A stretch of DNA of 64,000 bases, taken from an uncultured Bacteroidota bacterium. GTDB taxonomy: Bacteria > Bacteroidota > Bacteroidia > Chitinophagales > Chitinophagaceae. Below are positions 1-9,028 of this stretch, piece by piece; the stretch's first letter is position 1, and every line of letters begins with the position of its first letter. The stretch covers positions 1 through 64,000 of the forward strand of contig CAIUZK010000203.1 in the NCBI GenBank assembly GCA_903903635.1, in the 5' to 3' direction. A model generated the notes under the pieces. It did not search any database and was not told the DNA's origin. It worked only from the letters and a program-made list of their open reading frames with translations. The position numbers were made by a program, and so were the translations under genes.

Positions 1-127
1 CGCATACTAAATTAAAATTTCGGCTCCTAAATCATTAGGATGACCGCACATACTGCACTATGCTTTACTTACATAATTACTTTTACAACGAAATAACAAT
101 GGAATAGAACGAGTAAGATGGTGGGAG

Positions 128-151
128 TTATTTCGTCAACGTTCCTAATAT
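128..151. repeat. Left arm of a 24-bp inverted repeat (other arm at 63916-63939)
   Basis: The 24 bp at 128-151, overlapping the proS stop codon, are the reverse complement of 63916-63939 with one mismatch. The arms lie near the two ends of the window. Confidence 0.7.
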
Positions 152-1623
152 GCCCTTGCAAATAAAACCCTCTGTAGCGAAGGTTTTCCGGTCAGCACAC
201 ACTTGCCGTCCTCCAACTCATTATTCAATGGAATGCAGCGGATGGTGGCTTTAGACAGTTCCTTGATCTTTTCTTCAGTCTCTGGAGTGCCGTCCCAATG
301 TGCTGAAAGGAAGCCTGGCTTTTCGTCGAGTACCTTCATAAAATCATCCCAGGTGTCCACTTTAGTTGTGTTCTCTGTTCTGAAATTGAGCGCCTTTTGG
401 TACATATTGCTTTGAATGTCGGTAAGCAATTGCAGGGTATGTGCAGCCAGATTATCCAGTTGGATACTTTCTTTTCCCTTAGTGTCGCGGCGGGCAACTT
501 CGGCAATATTGTTTTCAATATCCCTGGCGCCCAGCGTAATGCGCACCGGAACTCCTTTCAGTTCATATTCGGCAAATTTGAAACCAGGGCGTGTATTATC
601 ATCATTATCAAATTTTACACGAACCCCGTTTAGTTTCAGGGTTGCCATAAGGTCAGCCGCGATTTTATTGATACGGGTTACGGCCTCCGGGTCTTTATTG
701 AAAATAGGTACAATAACTACCTGCAATGGAGCCAGTTTTGGAGGAAGTACAAGACCGTCATCATCGCTATGCGCCATTACAATTGCACCCACAAGACGGG
801 TTGAAACGCCCCATGATGTTGCCCATACGTAATCCCTTTTATTGTCTTTATCCTGGAACGTAACATCGAAAGCTTTGGCGAAATTCTGCCCGAGGAAGTG
901 CGAAGTACCAGCCTGTAAAGCCTTGCCATCCTGCATTAATGCCTCAATGCAATAAGTATCTTCAGCGCCGGCAAAGCGCTCGTTGGCGGTTTTCACACCA
1001 CGCACAACCGGCATAGCCATATATTCTTCGGCAAATGTGGCATAAACCTCCAGCATCTTACGGGTTTCTTCAATGGCCTCATCACGGGTTGCATGTGCGG
1101 TATGGCCTTCCTGCCAAAGGAATTCGGTAGTGCGCAGGAACAGGCGTGTGCGCATTTCCCAGCGCACCACATTGGCCCACTGATTGATGAGCAATGGCAG
1201 GTCCCGATATGATTGTATCCAGTCTTTATACGTATTCCAGATAATGGTTTCGGATGTTGGCCTTACTATCAGTTCTTCTTCCAGCTTAGCCTCCGGATCA
1301 ACGATCACACCACCGCCATTAGGATCGTTTTTAAGCCGGTAATGGGTTACAACAGCGCATTCCTTGGCAAAGCCTTCAACATGGGCAGCCTCCTTACTCA
1401 GGAAGCTCTTAGGTATGAATAATGGGAAATATGCATTTTGGTGTCCTGTCTCTTTAAACCTTTTATCCAGTTCATCTCTCATATGCTCCCAAAGGGCATA
1501 TCCGTGTGGCTTAATGACCATGCATCCTTTTACAGCCGAATAATCGGCAAGACCGCTTTTTAATACCAGATCATTGTACCATTGTGCGTAATCGTCAGAC
1601 CGATTTGTTAAAATTTTTGCCAT
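145..1623 (-). CDS. proS: Prolyl-tRNA synthetase (archaeal/eukaryotic-type)
   Basis: Cytoplasmic class II aminoacyl-tRNA synthetase that charges tRNA-Pro with proline. At 492 aa it is the short form without the bacterial editing insertion. Class II motifs are visible: RPTSE at residues 121-125, [11 protein letters not shown] at about 165-175, and the [10 protein letters not shown] loop followed by WGVSTR near 240-275. The anticodon-binding domain follows, and the C-terminus ends in a tyrosine (RVLFARAY), typical of this subgroup. The ATG at 1623 starts directly at [16 protein letters not shown], the family N-terminus. A sequence fitting TAnnTTTG lies on the minus strand at 1678-1671, about 48 bp upstream. 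The next gene is divergent. Identification is firm. Confidence 0.97.
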   Translation of the reverse strand: MAKILTNRSDDYAQWYNDLVLKSGLADYSAVKGCMVIKPHGYALWEHMRDELDKRFKETGHQNAYFPLFIPKSFLSKEAAHVEGFAKECAVVTHYRLKNDPNGGGVIVDPEAKLEEELIVRPTSETIIWNTYKDWIQSYRDLPLLINQWANVVRWEMRTRLFLRTTEFLWQEGHTAHATRDEAIEETRKMLEVYATFAEEYMAMPVVRGVKTANERFAGAEDTYCIEALMQDGKALQAGTSHFLGQNFAKAFDVTFQDKDNKRDYVWATSWGVSTRLVGAIVMAHSDDDGLVLPPKLAPLQVVIVPIFNKDPEAVTRINKIAADLMATLKLNGVRVKFDNDDNTRPGFKFAEYELKGVPVRITLGARDIENNIAEVARRDTKGKESIQLDNLAAHTLQLLTDIQSNMYQKALNFRTENTTKVDTWDDFMKVLDEKPGFLSAHWDGTPETEEKIKELSKATIRCIPLNNELEDGKCVLTGKPSLQRVLFARAY

Positions 1624-1717
1624 AATAAACCTTATTCTTTATTAGCCATCTATTAATTGGTGGAATCTGGCAAAAGTAGTAATTTCACATAGCATTATTA
1701 GTTTTAAAAACTACAAT

Positions 1718-2791
1718 ATGAAACGTTTGGTGTTAGTTGGTTTTTTGCTGTTAGGATCAGGTATCCTATCATACGGGCAAACAGATGACATATATGCAAC
1801 AGGCAGGGATCAGCGTGGCAGTCAGCCTGCTGATAATCAGGCGGGAAATCAGCATGGTCCGGAAAGTGGAGATATAGATAATTACCAGAGCTATAATAAT
1901 CCGGAAGATTATATTGATTATGATGATGATTCATACAGTTCGCGTATCAATCGTTTTGATAATTCATTTTATAATATGGGTTATTATAGTACATTTTACA
2001 ATCCATGGTGGTACAACAGGTATTGGGTAGATCCTTATTGGGGCTATAATCCCTGGACTCCGGGAATAAGTGTAAGTTTTGGAGTCGGGCCATTCTGGTA
2101 TGGTGGCTGGGGCTGGAATACATGGTGGGGTTATCCCGGATTTTATAGTGCCTGGGGTTATCCTTTCTATGCAGGAGGCTGGTATGGTGGCTGCTATGGC
2201 GGATACTGGAACAGGTATTATGCAGGTTATGAAGGCGGCAGATATTACAGAGGGGGATATGGATCCTATGGTCCTCGTCAGATTTACAGCATGGGTAACA
2301 GAGTAGGTTACAGACTTGCCGGTAATAATGGATTTAGAAGCGCTGGTAATAATCAGATCGGATTACGTACAAGGCCACTGGCTGCTGCCGGATCGGGAAA
2401 CAGAACAAATGCGGCCGGCATGGGTATGCGTGGTGGTAGCAGGATTTCCGAAAACCAGATGAGCCAGAGAGGTGGAAATAACACTCAGGGTCAGCGTTTT
2501 GGTGGTGGAAACCGTAACTATGGCGCTCAACAAAATAATTCAAGCAGGGGTGGTTTACGCAGTCTGTTTAATGGTGGCAGCAATCGTTCTGCATCACCTT
2601 CATCAAACCGTAGTTTCGGTTCACCTGCCCGTACAGGCGGATTCAATGGCGGAAATCGTTCAGGTGGATTTGGTGGTGGCAATCGTTCAGGTGGATTCGG
2701 TGGAGGCACACGCTCTAGTGGTAGTAGCGGTGGCCGCAGTTCGGGTGGCGGCGGATCACGTAGCAGTGGGCATTCTGGCGGTCGCAGGTAA
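1718..2791 (+). CDS. Secreted Tyr/Trp/Gly-rich low-complexity protein
   Basis: Uncharacterised 357-aa exported protein. A clear signal peptide (about residues 1-21, ending SYGQ) is followed by an acidic Asn/Asp/Tyr stretch (about 40-80). Next comes a Trp/Tyr/Gly-rich block (about 85-185) dense in WWY, GGW and YGG. The C-terminal third is Gly/Ser/Arg/Asn-rich with repeated GGNRSGGFGG-like units (about 305-345). No catalytic motif is visible. From memory, proteins of this composition sit next to proS and OmpP1-type porins in other Bacteroidota, so the neighbourhood seems conserved, but I know of no function. A cell-surface or matrix role is only a guess from composition. A strong hairpin terminator follows. 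Confidence 0.8.
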   Translation: MKRLVLVGFLLLGSGILSYGQTDDIYATGRDQRGSQPADNQAGNQHGPESGDIDNYQSYNNPEDYIDYDDDSYSSRINRFDNSFYNMGYYSTFYNPWWYNRYWVDPYWGYNPWTPGISVSFGVGPFWYGGWGWNTWWGYPGFYSAWGYPFYAGGWYGGCYGGYWNRYYAGYEGGRYYRGGYGSYGPRQIYSMGNRVGYRLAGNNGFRSAGNNQIGLRTRPLAAAGSGNRTNAAGMGMRGGSRISENQMSQRGGNNTQGQRFGGGNRNYGAQQNNSSRGGLRSLFNGGSNRSASPSSNRSFGSPARTGGFNGGNRSGGFGGGNRSGGFGGGTRSSGSSGGRSSGGGGSRSSGHSGGRR

Positions 2792-2816
2792 CAATATTTA
2801 TAGTTAATTATTATAT

Positions 2817-2855
2817 AAAATGGCATTGTTACTTAACGTGATAATGCCATTTTTA
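2817..2855 (+). terminator. Rho-independent terminator after the Tyr/Trp/Gly-rich gene
   Basis: Inverted repeat AAAATGGCATT / AATGCCATTTTT around a 15-nt loop, followed by a T-tract, 26 bp after the stop codon at 2791. Confidence 0.8.
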
Positions 2856-2959
2856 GTTTTGTTAACGGCTTATGGTACGTAGTTTGCAGGTTATTATCAC
2901 AATAGTGGTTTTAAACATTGAGTTACAGTAATAGTCTAATAATTTTAAAAAGAATTTTT

Positions 2960-4591
2960 ATGCGTGATTTAAGATTATTAATAATTCCGTCACTTTTAAG
3001 CCTGTCTTTTGGCGCTGCGGCTCAGGATGTAGGTGAAGCATATCGGTTTTCAAATCTTTCGACACAGGGTACCGCGCGTTCCATGGGTTTTGGGAATGCA
3101 TTAGGCTCTGTTGGCGGTGATTTTAGTTCACTTAGTGTTAACCCGGCAGGAATCGGTGTTTACAGAAGTTCGGAGTTTTTGATAACTCCATCGCTCAAGA
3201 TAAATGCTACCAGCAGCAACTATACCGGCTTTACCACCAATGATAATTTTACACAAGTTAATTTTAATAACTTCGGTTTGATTCTTACTGATGCTCCCAA
3301 AGGGAAGCGGTATGACAGGAGGGCAGGGAAAACCGTTTCCTTTGGTTTTGGCATGAACCGGGTAGCCGATTTCAATAACAGTGTAATTTATAACGGAAAA
3401 AATTCAACAAGTTCGGCCTCGCAGGTATTCGAATCTGATGCCAACAATGATCCGGCAAGTGCTGCATCCACTGCACCTACCAATACACTTGGGTACATGG
3501 GTTATCAGTCTTACCTGCTTAATTTGAACAGCAGTGGAATGTATGAAACAATAGTGCCTTATGGAGGCGGTGTTTACCAGCAAAAGAGTACACAAACTAC
3601 GGGAGGTATCAAGGAATATACATTTTCTATGGGAGGTAATTATCGTGAACGCTTAATGCTTGGTATCACATTGGGTATTCCGGTAATAAATTACCACGGA
3701 GACACCTATTACCAGGAAAGCCTGGCAGATGGCAACACCAGTTCTAATCCGTCTGGGTTTAAGTCCTTCAGTTATAACCAGTCGCTGGATATTGCTGGTG
3801 TTGGTATAAATGCCAAGGTAGGAGCTATTTTTAAAGTATCAGAAATGTTCAGGTTGGGAGTTGCATTGCATACGCCTACCTATTATTCTATTTCAGAAGT
3901 ATATAATCCCGGAATTACAACAACACACACCACATCAAATATTGATACAGCTTCTATTTTGTCGGTAAATGATGGTTCCCTCATGCAAAACAGTTTTGAC
4001 TATCACCTTACTACACCGGCAAAGGGTATTCTGAGCGCTACAATGCTGCTGAATAAATTTGGATTTATTTCAGCAGATTTCGAGTATGTAGATTACAGCA
4101 GCATGAAATATTCATTCCAGAATGGTATTGATAATGTAACGAACCAAACCTATCAGCAGGAAGCAGACCAAATGAACCAGGTGATAAAGAAGACCTATAA
4201 AGGCGCATCCAATTTCAGGATAGGTGGTGAGGGTGTGGTTACCAATTCATTTATGTTGCGTGCCGGATTTGGCTATTATGGCAATGCTTATACTACTTAC
4301 GGACAATCTGTTCAAAATAACAATTATACTACTGAGCGGATAGATCTCAGCCTTGGTGCAGGATTCCATTATCGTAACTTTTACGCAGATATTGCTATAG
4401 TACACGGTATTTACTCAGGATATGAATTGCCTTACAGTATTGATTATTCCGGTGTTGTAAGTACAGGAACTCCGGCTGTAATACCCACCGCCAAAGTGAA
4501 TTACAGTACCAACAATGTCGCCCTGACTTTCAAATTTAAGCTGGATAACAAACATGCCCACAGAGAAGGACCACCAATGCAGAGAATGTAA
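2960..4591 (+). CDS. Outer-membrane transport protein, OmpP1/FadL/TodX family
   Basis: Predicted outer-membrane beta-barrel for hydrophobic substrates (FadL-like), 543 aa from the ATG at 2960. The open frame reaches back to a TTG at 2918, but the ATG at 2960 puts a proper signal peptide (MRDLRLLIIPSLLSLSFGAAAQ) at the N-terminus, so I prefer it. The mature start DVGEAYRFSNLSTQGTARSMGFGNALGSVGGD, with NPAGIGVY following, is the conserved N-terminal part of Bacteroidota OmpP1-like proteins. The rest alternates short beta strands and turns. The substrate cannot be deduced. It converges with ruvX, leaving only 31 bp between stops. Confidence 0.85.
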   Translation: MRDLRLLIIPSLLSLSFGAAAQDVGEAYRFSNLSTQGTARSMGFGNALGSVGGDFSSLSVNPAGIGVYRSSEFLITPSLKINATSSNYTGFTTNDNFTQVNFNNFGLILTDAPKGKRYDRRAGKTVSFGFGMNRVADFNNSVIYNGKNSTSSASQVFESDANNDPASAASTAPTNTLGYMGYQSYLLNLNSSGMYETIVPYGGGVYQQKSTQTTGGIKEYTFSMGGNYRERLMLGITLGIPVINYHGDTYYQESLADGNTSSNPSGFKSFSYNQSLDIAGVGINAKVGAIFKVSEMFRLGVALHTPTYYSISEVYNPGITTTHTTSNIDTASILSVNDGSLMQNSFDYHLTTPAKGILSATMLLNKFGFISADFEYVDYSSMKYSFQNGIDNVTNQTYQQEADQMNQVIKKTYKGASNFRIGGEGVVTNSFMLRAGFGYYGNAYTTYGQSVQNNNYTTERIDLSLGAGFHYRNFYADIAIVHGIYSGYELPYSIDYSGVVSTGTPAVIPTAKVNYSTNNVALTFKFKLDNKHAHREGPPMQRM

Positions 4592-4622
4592 TTGGCATTG
4601 AATTAGTTCAGGGAAAAGCAAA

Positions 4623-5027
4623 TTATTGAAGGTATTCCTGGAGCATCATAACTGCGCTTACCGAGTCGATCAATTCCTTTTTCTCCCGGTCCTTTTTTTT
4701 CAATCCCATTCCTGAAATAGCCTGAGAGGCCATTTTTGAGGTCATTCGTTCGTCGGTTTTTATCACAGGAATGTTGGGGAATACGTTGCCGAATTTGATT
4801 ATGAATTTTTCTACCAGCGGAGTGGCATCGGTAGGCGAGTTATCGAAATTGAGCGGGTAGCCAATAATGATCTTTTCCACAGGTTCGCGGGCAATGTATT
4901 TTTTCAGATAACCAATGAGTTCGTTTGAATCAACGGTATCAAGGGCAGTTGCTATAATTTGTAACGGGTCGCTGACTGCAATCCCGGTGCGTTTTTTTCC
5001 GTAGTCTAATGCGAGTATCCTTGCCAA
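4623..5027 (-). CDS. ruvX: RuvX/YqgF-family putative pre-16S rRNA nuclease (Holliday junction resolvase fold)
   Basis: A 134-aa RNase H-fold protein of the YqgF family, which is linked to 16S rRNA 5'-end maturation and was formerly annotated as a Holliday-junction resolvase. Visible family motifs: the N-terminal ALDYGKKRTGIAVSDP with its catalytic Asp (residue 8), IIIGYPLNFD near the middle, and TDERMTSKMA near residue 90. Length is normal. It starts at an ATG with no close upstream gene on the same strand; the upstream 145 bp hold REP-like hairpins. It appears intact. Confidence 0.93.
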   Translation of the reverse strand: MARILALDYGKKRTGIAVSDPLQIIATALDTVDSNELIGYLKKYIAREPVEKIIIGYPLNFDNSPTDATPLVEKFIIKFGNVFPNIPVIKTDERMTSKMASQAISGMGLKKKDREKKELIDSVSAVMMLQEYLQ

Positions 5028-5086
5028 TGTTTGTTTTAATTTATTAATGTAAATAATGAGGTCTCGAAAGTTGAATATTCCTATTT

Positions 5087-5150
5087 GCTCCGTTAGGAGC
5101 TACCGATTTGCAGCAAAATTGTATTATATATTTCAATGCCCCTTAGGGGC
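5087..5150. repeat. REP-like hairpin pair
   Basis: Two short GC-rich palindromes 37 bp apart: GCTCC-GTTA-GGAGC at 5087-5100 and GCCCC-TTA-GGGGC at 5138-5150, separated by AT-rich sequence. They lie just downstream of a REP-associated tyrosine transposase (RAYT) gene. Paired GC-rich hairpins flanking such genes are the usual substrate and product of RAYT proteins. The assignment rests on structure and position, not on a genome-wide copy count. Confidence 0.6.
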
Positions 5151-5173
5151 TAGCCTATTCAAATGAGTTTGAT

Positions 5174-5635
5174 TTATTCCGGTAATTTGAAAATATATCG
5201 TTCATCAAATTCTATACCCGCATTGATAAGCATATTTTTATACTCATCAAGAAATCCCACTTTTTTATGGTGTCCCTGTTGATTTGCAATATATTTTATA
5301 ACTCCATCAACTTGAGTTTTTGAATAACTAAATGCACTATAACCCTCCTGCCAATAAAATTTATTTGGGGTTAATTTCTCTTTATTTATCCATTCAGCAG
5401 AATTTCCTTTTGCGAAACGCATCATATCTGAAATGGATTGTTTTGGATTTAACCCAACGAGGAAATGCAGATGATCAGCAACATTATTTATAGCTAGCAT
5501 TTTATGTCCATCATTTTGAACGGTGGCTGTAATGTACAATCGTAATCGATCATCCCAATAAGTTTGTAACATTCCAGCTCTGTATTTTACAGCAAATACA
5601 CAATGAACATAAAGTTAGGTATATGTATTGGGCAT
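5174..5635 (-). pseudogene. REP-associated tyrosine transposase (Y1/HUH family) with in-frame stop
   Basis: A single-strand DNA transposase of the IS200/IS605-like REP-associated group. The HUH-type motif DHLHFLVG and the catalytic tyrosine region VIKYIANQQGHHKK are both present. The open part (5174-5572, 132 aa) begins internally at MLQTYWDDR. Reading upstream in the same frame gives MPNTYT-stop-LYVHCVFAVKYRAG, where family members have Gln (CAA) in place of the stop. One C-to-T change at codon 7 (TAA at 5617-5615) therefore separates the true N-terminus from the rest. Translation from the internal ATG would lose the first beta strand, so I call it a pseudogene. It lies in the same frame as the istA remnant upstream. 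Confidence 0.8.
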
Positions 5636-5950
5636 TGGATTTTTTTTTTGAAAAACGAAATTATATAAAGTTATTTCTTGACACCTCCTAAGTTCCCGCA
5701 CCTGGGCAACAAAATGCTGGATCAGATCATAATGCCGTTTTGTTTGGGCATCATGCTGCTCATTGTTATAAGCATTTACAGCCAGAGCCTTATCTGAAAG
5801 ATCGTCTTTCCCTTCCTGTAACCGTAAATAGCCACGAACACTGTTGCGACTGATACCTACACGGCGCACTATCTCCCTGATCGCTACGCCTTCTTTTTTT
5901 TACTGCAGAACTTGCTTGATTTGTTCCATCTCTATTGGTTTTTGAGTCAT
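5618..5950 (-). pseudogene. istA N-terminal fragment of an IS21-family element
   Basis: Remnant of an IS21-type transposase gene. It starts MTQKPIEMEQIKQVLQ from the ATG at 5950, then hits a TAA at 5902-5900 beside a poly-A run. It resumes in the same frame as KKEGVAIREIVRRVGISRNSVRGYLRLQEG, an IstA-style helix-turn-helix, and continues to about VAQVRELRR (near 5685). Homology then stops and the frame runs straight into the first six codons of the REP-associated transposase. The DDE catalytic core and istB are missing, so the fragment cannot transpose. Family assignment rests on the helix-turn-helix and on the repeat array just upstream. Confidence 0.7.
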
Positions 5951-6007
5951 ACCCTTGTTTTTTTAAAGGGCAATCAACATCAAAAAGCCTTTCATTTTAC
6001 CAACTAC

Positions 6008-6296
6008 GGGTGGCTACATCCCGGAATAATACATTTGCCATCGTCCAACTGGTGGCTACATCCCGGAATGATACTATTTTGAACGTCCTACAGGTGACTA
6101 CATCCCGGAATCAACTCTAAAAAAGGTGACTTCATCCAGAATTAGCCAATGGGGCATCATGCCGGAATGGCAGCCGGGTGGCTAACAGACAGGCGGGGCA
6201 ACATACCGGAACAAAGGCATGACCAAAGGTTAATACAGTGGGGCAACATGCCGGAATCTCTTTTTGAGGGGGGTGGGTCAACATGCTCCGGAATTT
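6008..6296. mobile_element. Degenerate terminal repeat array of an IS21-family element (8 copies)
   Basis: Eight imperfect copies of a ~23-bp unit, consensus GGTGGCTACATCCCGGAATA, begin at about 6008, 6048, 6091, 6123, 6147, 6192, 6236 and 6271. Spacing is 24-45 bp. Later copies drift to GGGGCAACATGCCGGAAT. All point the same way, and the array lies immediately upstream of the istA fragment. IS21-family elements carry multiple transposase-binding repeats at their ends, which fits. The stretch 5951-6430 has no convincing gene. Confidence 0.65.
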
Positions 6297-6375
6297 ACAT
6301 TAACAAACCGGAAAACAAAAACAATCAACCAAAATGTACAATTCCCCTTATTGGCAGCATCAAAACCACACCACG

Positions 6376-6406
6376 AAAAAAGCCCAACCAAAGGAAGGGC
6401 TTTTTT
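6376..6406 (-). terminator. Terminator downstream of rplY
   Basis: AAAAAAGCCC and GGGCTTTTTT form a stem around an 11-nt loop. On the minus strand it ends in a T-run, 25 bp past the rplY stop codon. Confidence 0.75.
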
Positions 6407-6430
6407 AGAAAAAAAAACGTATGGATATAA

Positions 6431-7096
6431 TTATTTTTTAGCTGCCGGCGCTGCTTTGGCGGCTGGCGCTGCCTTAGCTGCCGGCGCTGCCTTGGCGGCT
6501 GGCGCTGCCTTACCGCCTGCTACTGCCGCTGCATCTGTATCTGCCTGACGCAATGCACGGGTAGTTACAACTGAAGCTATTGGAATACGCGGAGAGTTAA
6601 GTATTTCCATGTTATCAACCTTTACATCCTGAACACGGATATTACCATGCAACTGCAGATTGTCGATATTCACTTCGATATGCTCTGACAAATGCTTTGG
6701 ATAAGTACGAACGTGAAGCGCTTTGATTTTCAATTCAAGACGTCCGCCATCTTTTACACCCTGAGCCTGTCCTGTGAACTTGATAGGCAAAGTAGCAACT
6801 ACTTTATGATCGTCAACCAGTTCAAGGAAGTCGATGTGATTCAGTTCGTCGGTAACTACATCGAACTGGATGTCCTTCATGATTGTTTTGTAATTCTTAC
6901 CATTTACAGAGATCTCAGCAATCTGGAATTCCGGAGTGTACACGAGTGTACGGAATGCCATAACCGGAGCATGGAAATGGATGGTTTCTGTACCACCGTA
7001 GATTACGGCTGGCACCTGTTCTTCGGAGCGGAGATGGCGTGTAGCTTTTTTGCCAAGGTCGGTCCTGATTTTTCCTTCAATTTTTACACTTTTCAT
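6431..7096 (-). CDS. rplY: 50S ribosomal protein L25 (Ctc-type) with Ala/Pro/Lys tail
   Basis: 5S rRNA-binding large-subunit protein in the long Ctc-type form. The N-terminal L25 barrel begins MKSVKIEGKIRTDLGKKATRHLR and contains VPAVIYGG; a C-terminal beta domain ends near NSPRIPIASVVTTRA. The last ~40 residues are an Ala-rich basic tail built from AAPAAK hexads, encoded by an 18-bp tandem repeat near 6440-6512 that could vary in length by slippage. It lies downstream of prs on the same strand with a 247-bp gap, an arrangement common in bacteria. A terminator follows. Identification is firm. Confidence 0.96.
   Translation of the reverse strand: MKSVKIEGKIRTDLGKKATRHLRSEEQVPAVIYGGTETIHFHAPVMAFRTLVYTPEFQIAEISVNGKNYKTIMKDIQFDVVTDELNHIDFLELVDDHKVVATLPIKFTGQAQGVKDGGRLELKIKALHVRTYPKHLSEHIEVNIDNLQLHGNIRVQDVKVDNMEILNSPRIPIASVVTTRALRQADTDAAAVAGGKAAPAAKAAPAAKAAPAAKAAPAAKK
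6440..6512. repeat. 18-bp tandem repeat coding the L25 AAPAAK tail
   Basis: About four head-to-tail 18-bp units, alternating between two near-identical forms (GCTGCCGGCGCTGCCTTG and GCGGCTGGCGCTGCCTTA), in frame inside rplY. Confidence 0.75.
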
Positions 7097-7343
7097 TTTT
7101 AGTGTTTTTTTGTTTCAGATTCGGGCGAATATCCACCTAACATCCGGTCTGAAATCGTTTTTTAAATAATTTCCCTGGTTAATGCGAACCTGTGCTCAAT
7201 GAAGCAAACACATTTCTTTATTTCATCCCAAGGGTGGATTTTTTTGTATAAACAGTCGTTAATTTTATAGTCGAAAGTTGTAAGTCGAAAATCAAAAGAA
7301 GTAAGTCAAAAGTCGTAAGACCTCAGAATTACAATCCATTTAT

Positions 7344-8291
7344 TTATTTTCTGTTACTATGAATAAACAAAGAACTAATTGATTTGTTTTCGAAAGTATT
7401 GCGGATGGCTATTGCGAACAATTCGCCTGTAGGCAGTACTTTTATTTTACTTACATCGTGTCTTTTCAATGGTATTGTGTCGCAAACAACCAGTTCTTCC
7501 AACTCGGAGTTTGCAATATTTTCGTAGGCATTACCGCTAAGAACCGGGTGTGTGCAAAAAGCACGAACAGATAAAGCACCACGCTCTTTTATTATTGCCG
7601 CCGATTTACATAACGTTCCTGCTGTATCACAAATATCATCTATCAACACTACATTCCTGCCGGTAACATCACCAATAACCGACATGGATTCAATCTCATT
7701 GGCACGTTTGCGTTGCTTGTCACAGATAACCATATCTGTTCCGAAATACTTGGCAACTTCACGTACCCGATTGGTACTTCCTACATCGGGGGCCGCAAAG
7801 ATAAGGTTTTCTATCTTTAATTTCTGAATATAGGGTATAAAAATTGCAGAAGAATCCAGATGATCCACAGGTATATCAAAAAAACCTTGAATCTGAGGAG
7901 CATGGAGATCCATGGTCATGACCCGGTTCGCACCTGCCACAGTGAGCAGATTAGCGACCAGTTTGGATGCAATGGCCACCCTGGGCTTGTCCTTTCTGTC
8001 CTGACGCGCAAAGCCAAAGTATGGAATTACTGCGGTGATATAGCCGGCAGAAGCCCTGCGCGCTGCATCTATCATCATGAGCAGTTCCATGAGATTGTCG
8101 GATGGAGAAAATGTGGCCTGAACAAGGAAAACATAGTCGCCGCGAATGGATTCATTGAAAACAGGCTGGAATTCACCATCACTGAATTTTTGAATGCTTA
8201 GAGCGCCAAGAGGTTTGCCGTAATATTTGGCTATTGCTTCCGCCAGGTATTTGGAAGCGTTTCCTGAAAATATTTTTACTGAAGAATCCAT
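7344..8291 (-). CDS. prs: Ribose-phosphate pyrophosphokinase (PRPP synthetase)
   Basis: Makes phosphoribosyl pyrophosphate from ribose 5-phosphate and ATP, feeding purine, pyrimidine, His, Trp and NAD synthesis. It has 315 aa, the usual length. Motifs: KIFSGNASKYLAEAIA at the N-terminus, YFGFARQDRK (ATP-binding flexible loop), MDLHAPQIQGFFDIPVDHL, and the PRPP-binding loop VVLIDDICDTAGT near residue 220. A TAnnTTTG-like box (TAACTTTG on the minus strand, 8316-8309) lies 18 bp upstream of the ATG. The downstream neighbour is rplY; the gap between them holds degenerate AAGTCGAAAGT-like simple repeats at 7262-7320. Firm call. Confidence 0.97.
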   Translation of the reverse strand: MDSSVKIFSGNASKYLAEAIAKYYGKPLGALSIQKFSDGEFQPVFNESIRGDYVFLVQATFSPSDNLMELLMMIDAARRASAGYITAVIPYFGFARQDRKDKPRVAIASKLVANLLTVAGANRVMTMDLHAPQIQGFFDIPVDHLDSSAIFIPYIQKLKIENLIFAAPDVGSTNRVREVAKYFGTDMVICDKQRKRANEIESMSVIGDVTGRNVVLIDDICDTAGTLCKSAAIIKERGALSVRAFCTHPVLSGNAYENIANSELEELVVCDTIPLKRHDVSKIKVLPTGELFAIAIRNTFENKSISSLFIHSNRK

Positions 8292-8860
8292 GAGTATGTT
8301 ATGGACCGCAAAGTTAGGGAATGAGAAGTTTTGAAAAACAGATATTTATCCACAAGTTTGGCACGGAAAAGATACTCTGTTCCCGGCTTTCTAAAATAAA
8401 TAGCAGAAATCGATTTCGTGAGTTGATTAATTCTACGTTAACGTCAGTTCGATGAATTAGGAAAGTTCGCGCGCTGTACCGCTTTTCGCGCTGACCGCAG
8501 GAACGTTGGAGAACTTTTGAAAAAGAAGCACACAAATACACTATTCATCCTCGAAAGAGATTCAAAGAATGGGGGCTATTACAGTCTCAATTAATTCATC
8601 GGACTCACGTTACTTTAACAAGTTATCAATGGCCTCTGTTGCGCTCAATATCCGCATTTCGTTGGGAATGTCTATGCTTCATTTGATCCATAACCTCATC
8701 AAAGGTTGCTCCTTTTCCGGCATATAGATTACTCACTCACTTTACGCAGCAACAATAGTGAATCAGGCCGCTTTTACATAGGCAGGTGTGGATAAGTTTT
8801 CCACATTACCATCAATTTATCAAACAAATTTACAACATATTAAACAATTTATCTGCGTAA
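8292..8860. other. Non-coding stretch upstream of the vapBC remnant
   Basis: No open frame here resembles a protein. A 10-bp perfect palindrome ACGTTAACGT lies at 8435-8444. A short minus-strand run near 8720-8650 reads like a broken coding remnant (GKGATFDEVMDQMKHR), too short to assign. Confidence 0.4.
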
Positions 8861-9028
8861 GGTGATTTAATTACACTGCTTACACAATCATTGGGTAAAC
8901 AGGAAAAACAAACAACGACATCTTTAGATGGACTTTTGGGCTCCTGGAAATCAGATGGTTCTGCCGAAGATATCATTGCTGATTTAAGAGCCTCAAGAAC
9001 ATTCAACCGCAAAACTGAAGTGCTTTGA
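8861..9028 (+). pseudogene. Antitoxin C-terminal remnant (VapB-like)
   Basis: An open stretch without a start codon; a stop at 8858-8860 closes it upstream. It reads SLDGLLGSWKSDGSAEDII then ADLRASRTFNRKTEVL and stops. This matches the toxin-binding C-terminal half of antitoxins paired with PIN-domain toxins, which typically run LLGSW-(D/S)-DxSAEEII-x-x-IRxSRTF. The DNA-binding N-terminal half is not readable in any frame. It is immediately followed by a PIN fragment, confirming the pairing. Not functional. Confidence 0.65.

Noticed and set aside
2472-2826. Overlapping frames in the Gly/Ser/Arg-rich end of the 1718 gene
   Set aside because: They result from the low-complexity repeats of the real gene and carry no independent signal.
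5935-6430. Small plus-strand open frames across the IS21 repeat array
   Set aside because: They translate the repeat units (TSRN-like motif at each copy) and are not genes.
8314-8541. Minus-strand open frame upstream of prs
   Set aside because: No family features, and it covers the likely prs promoter region.
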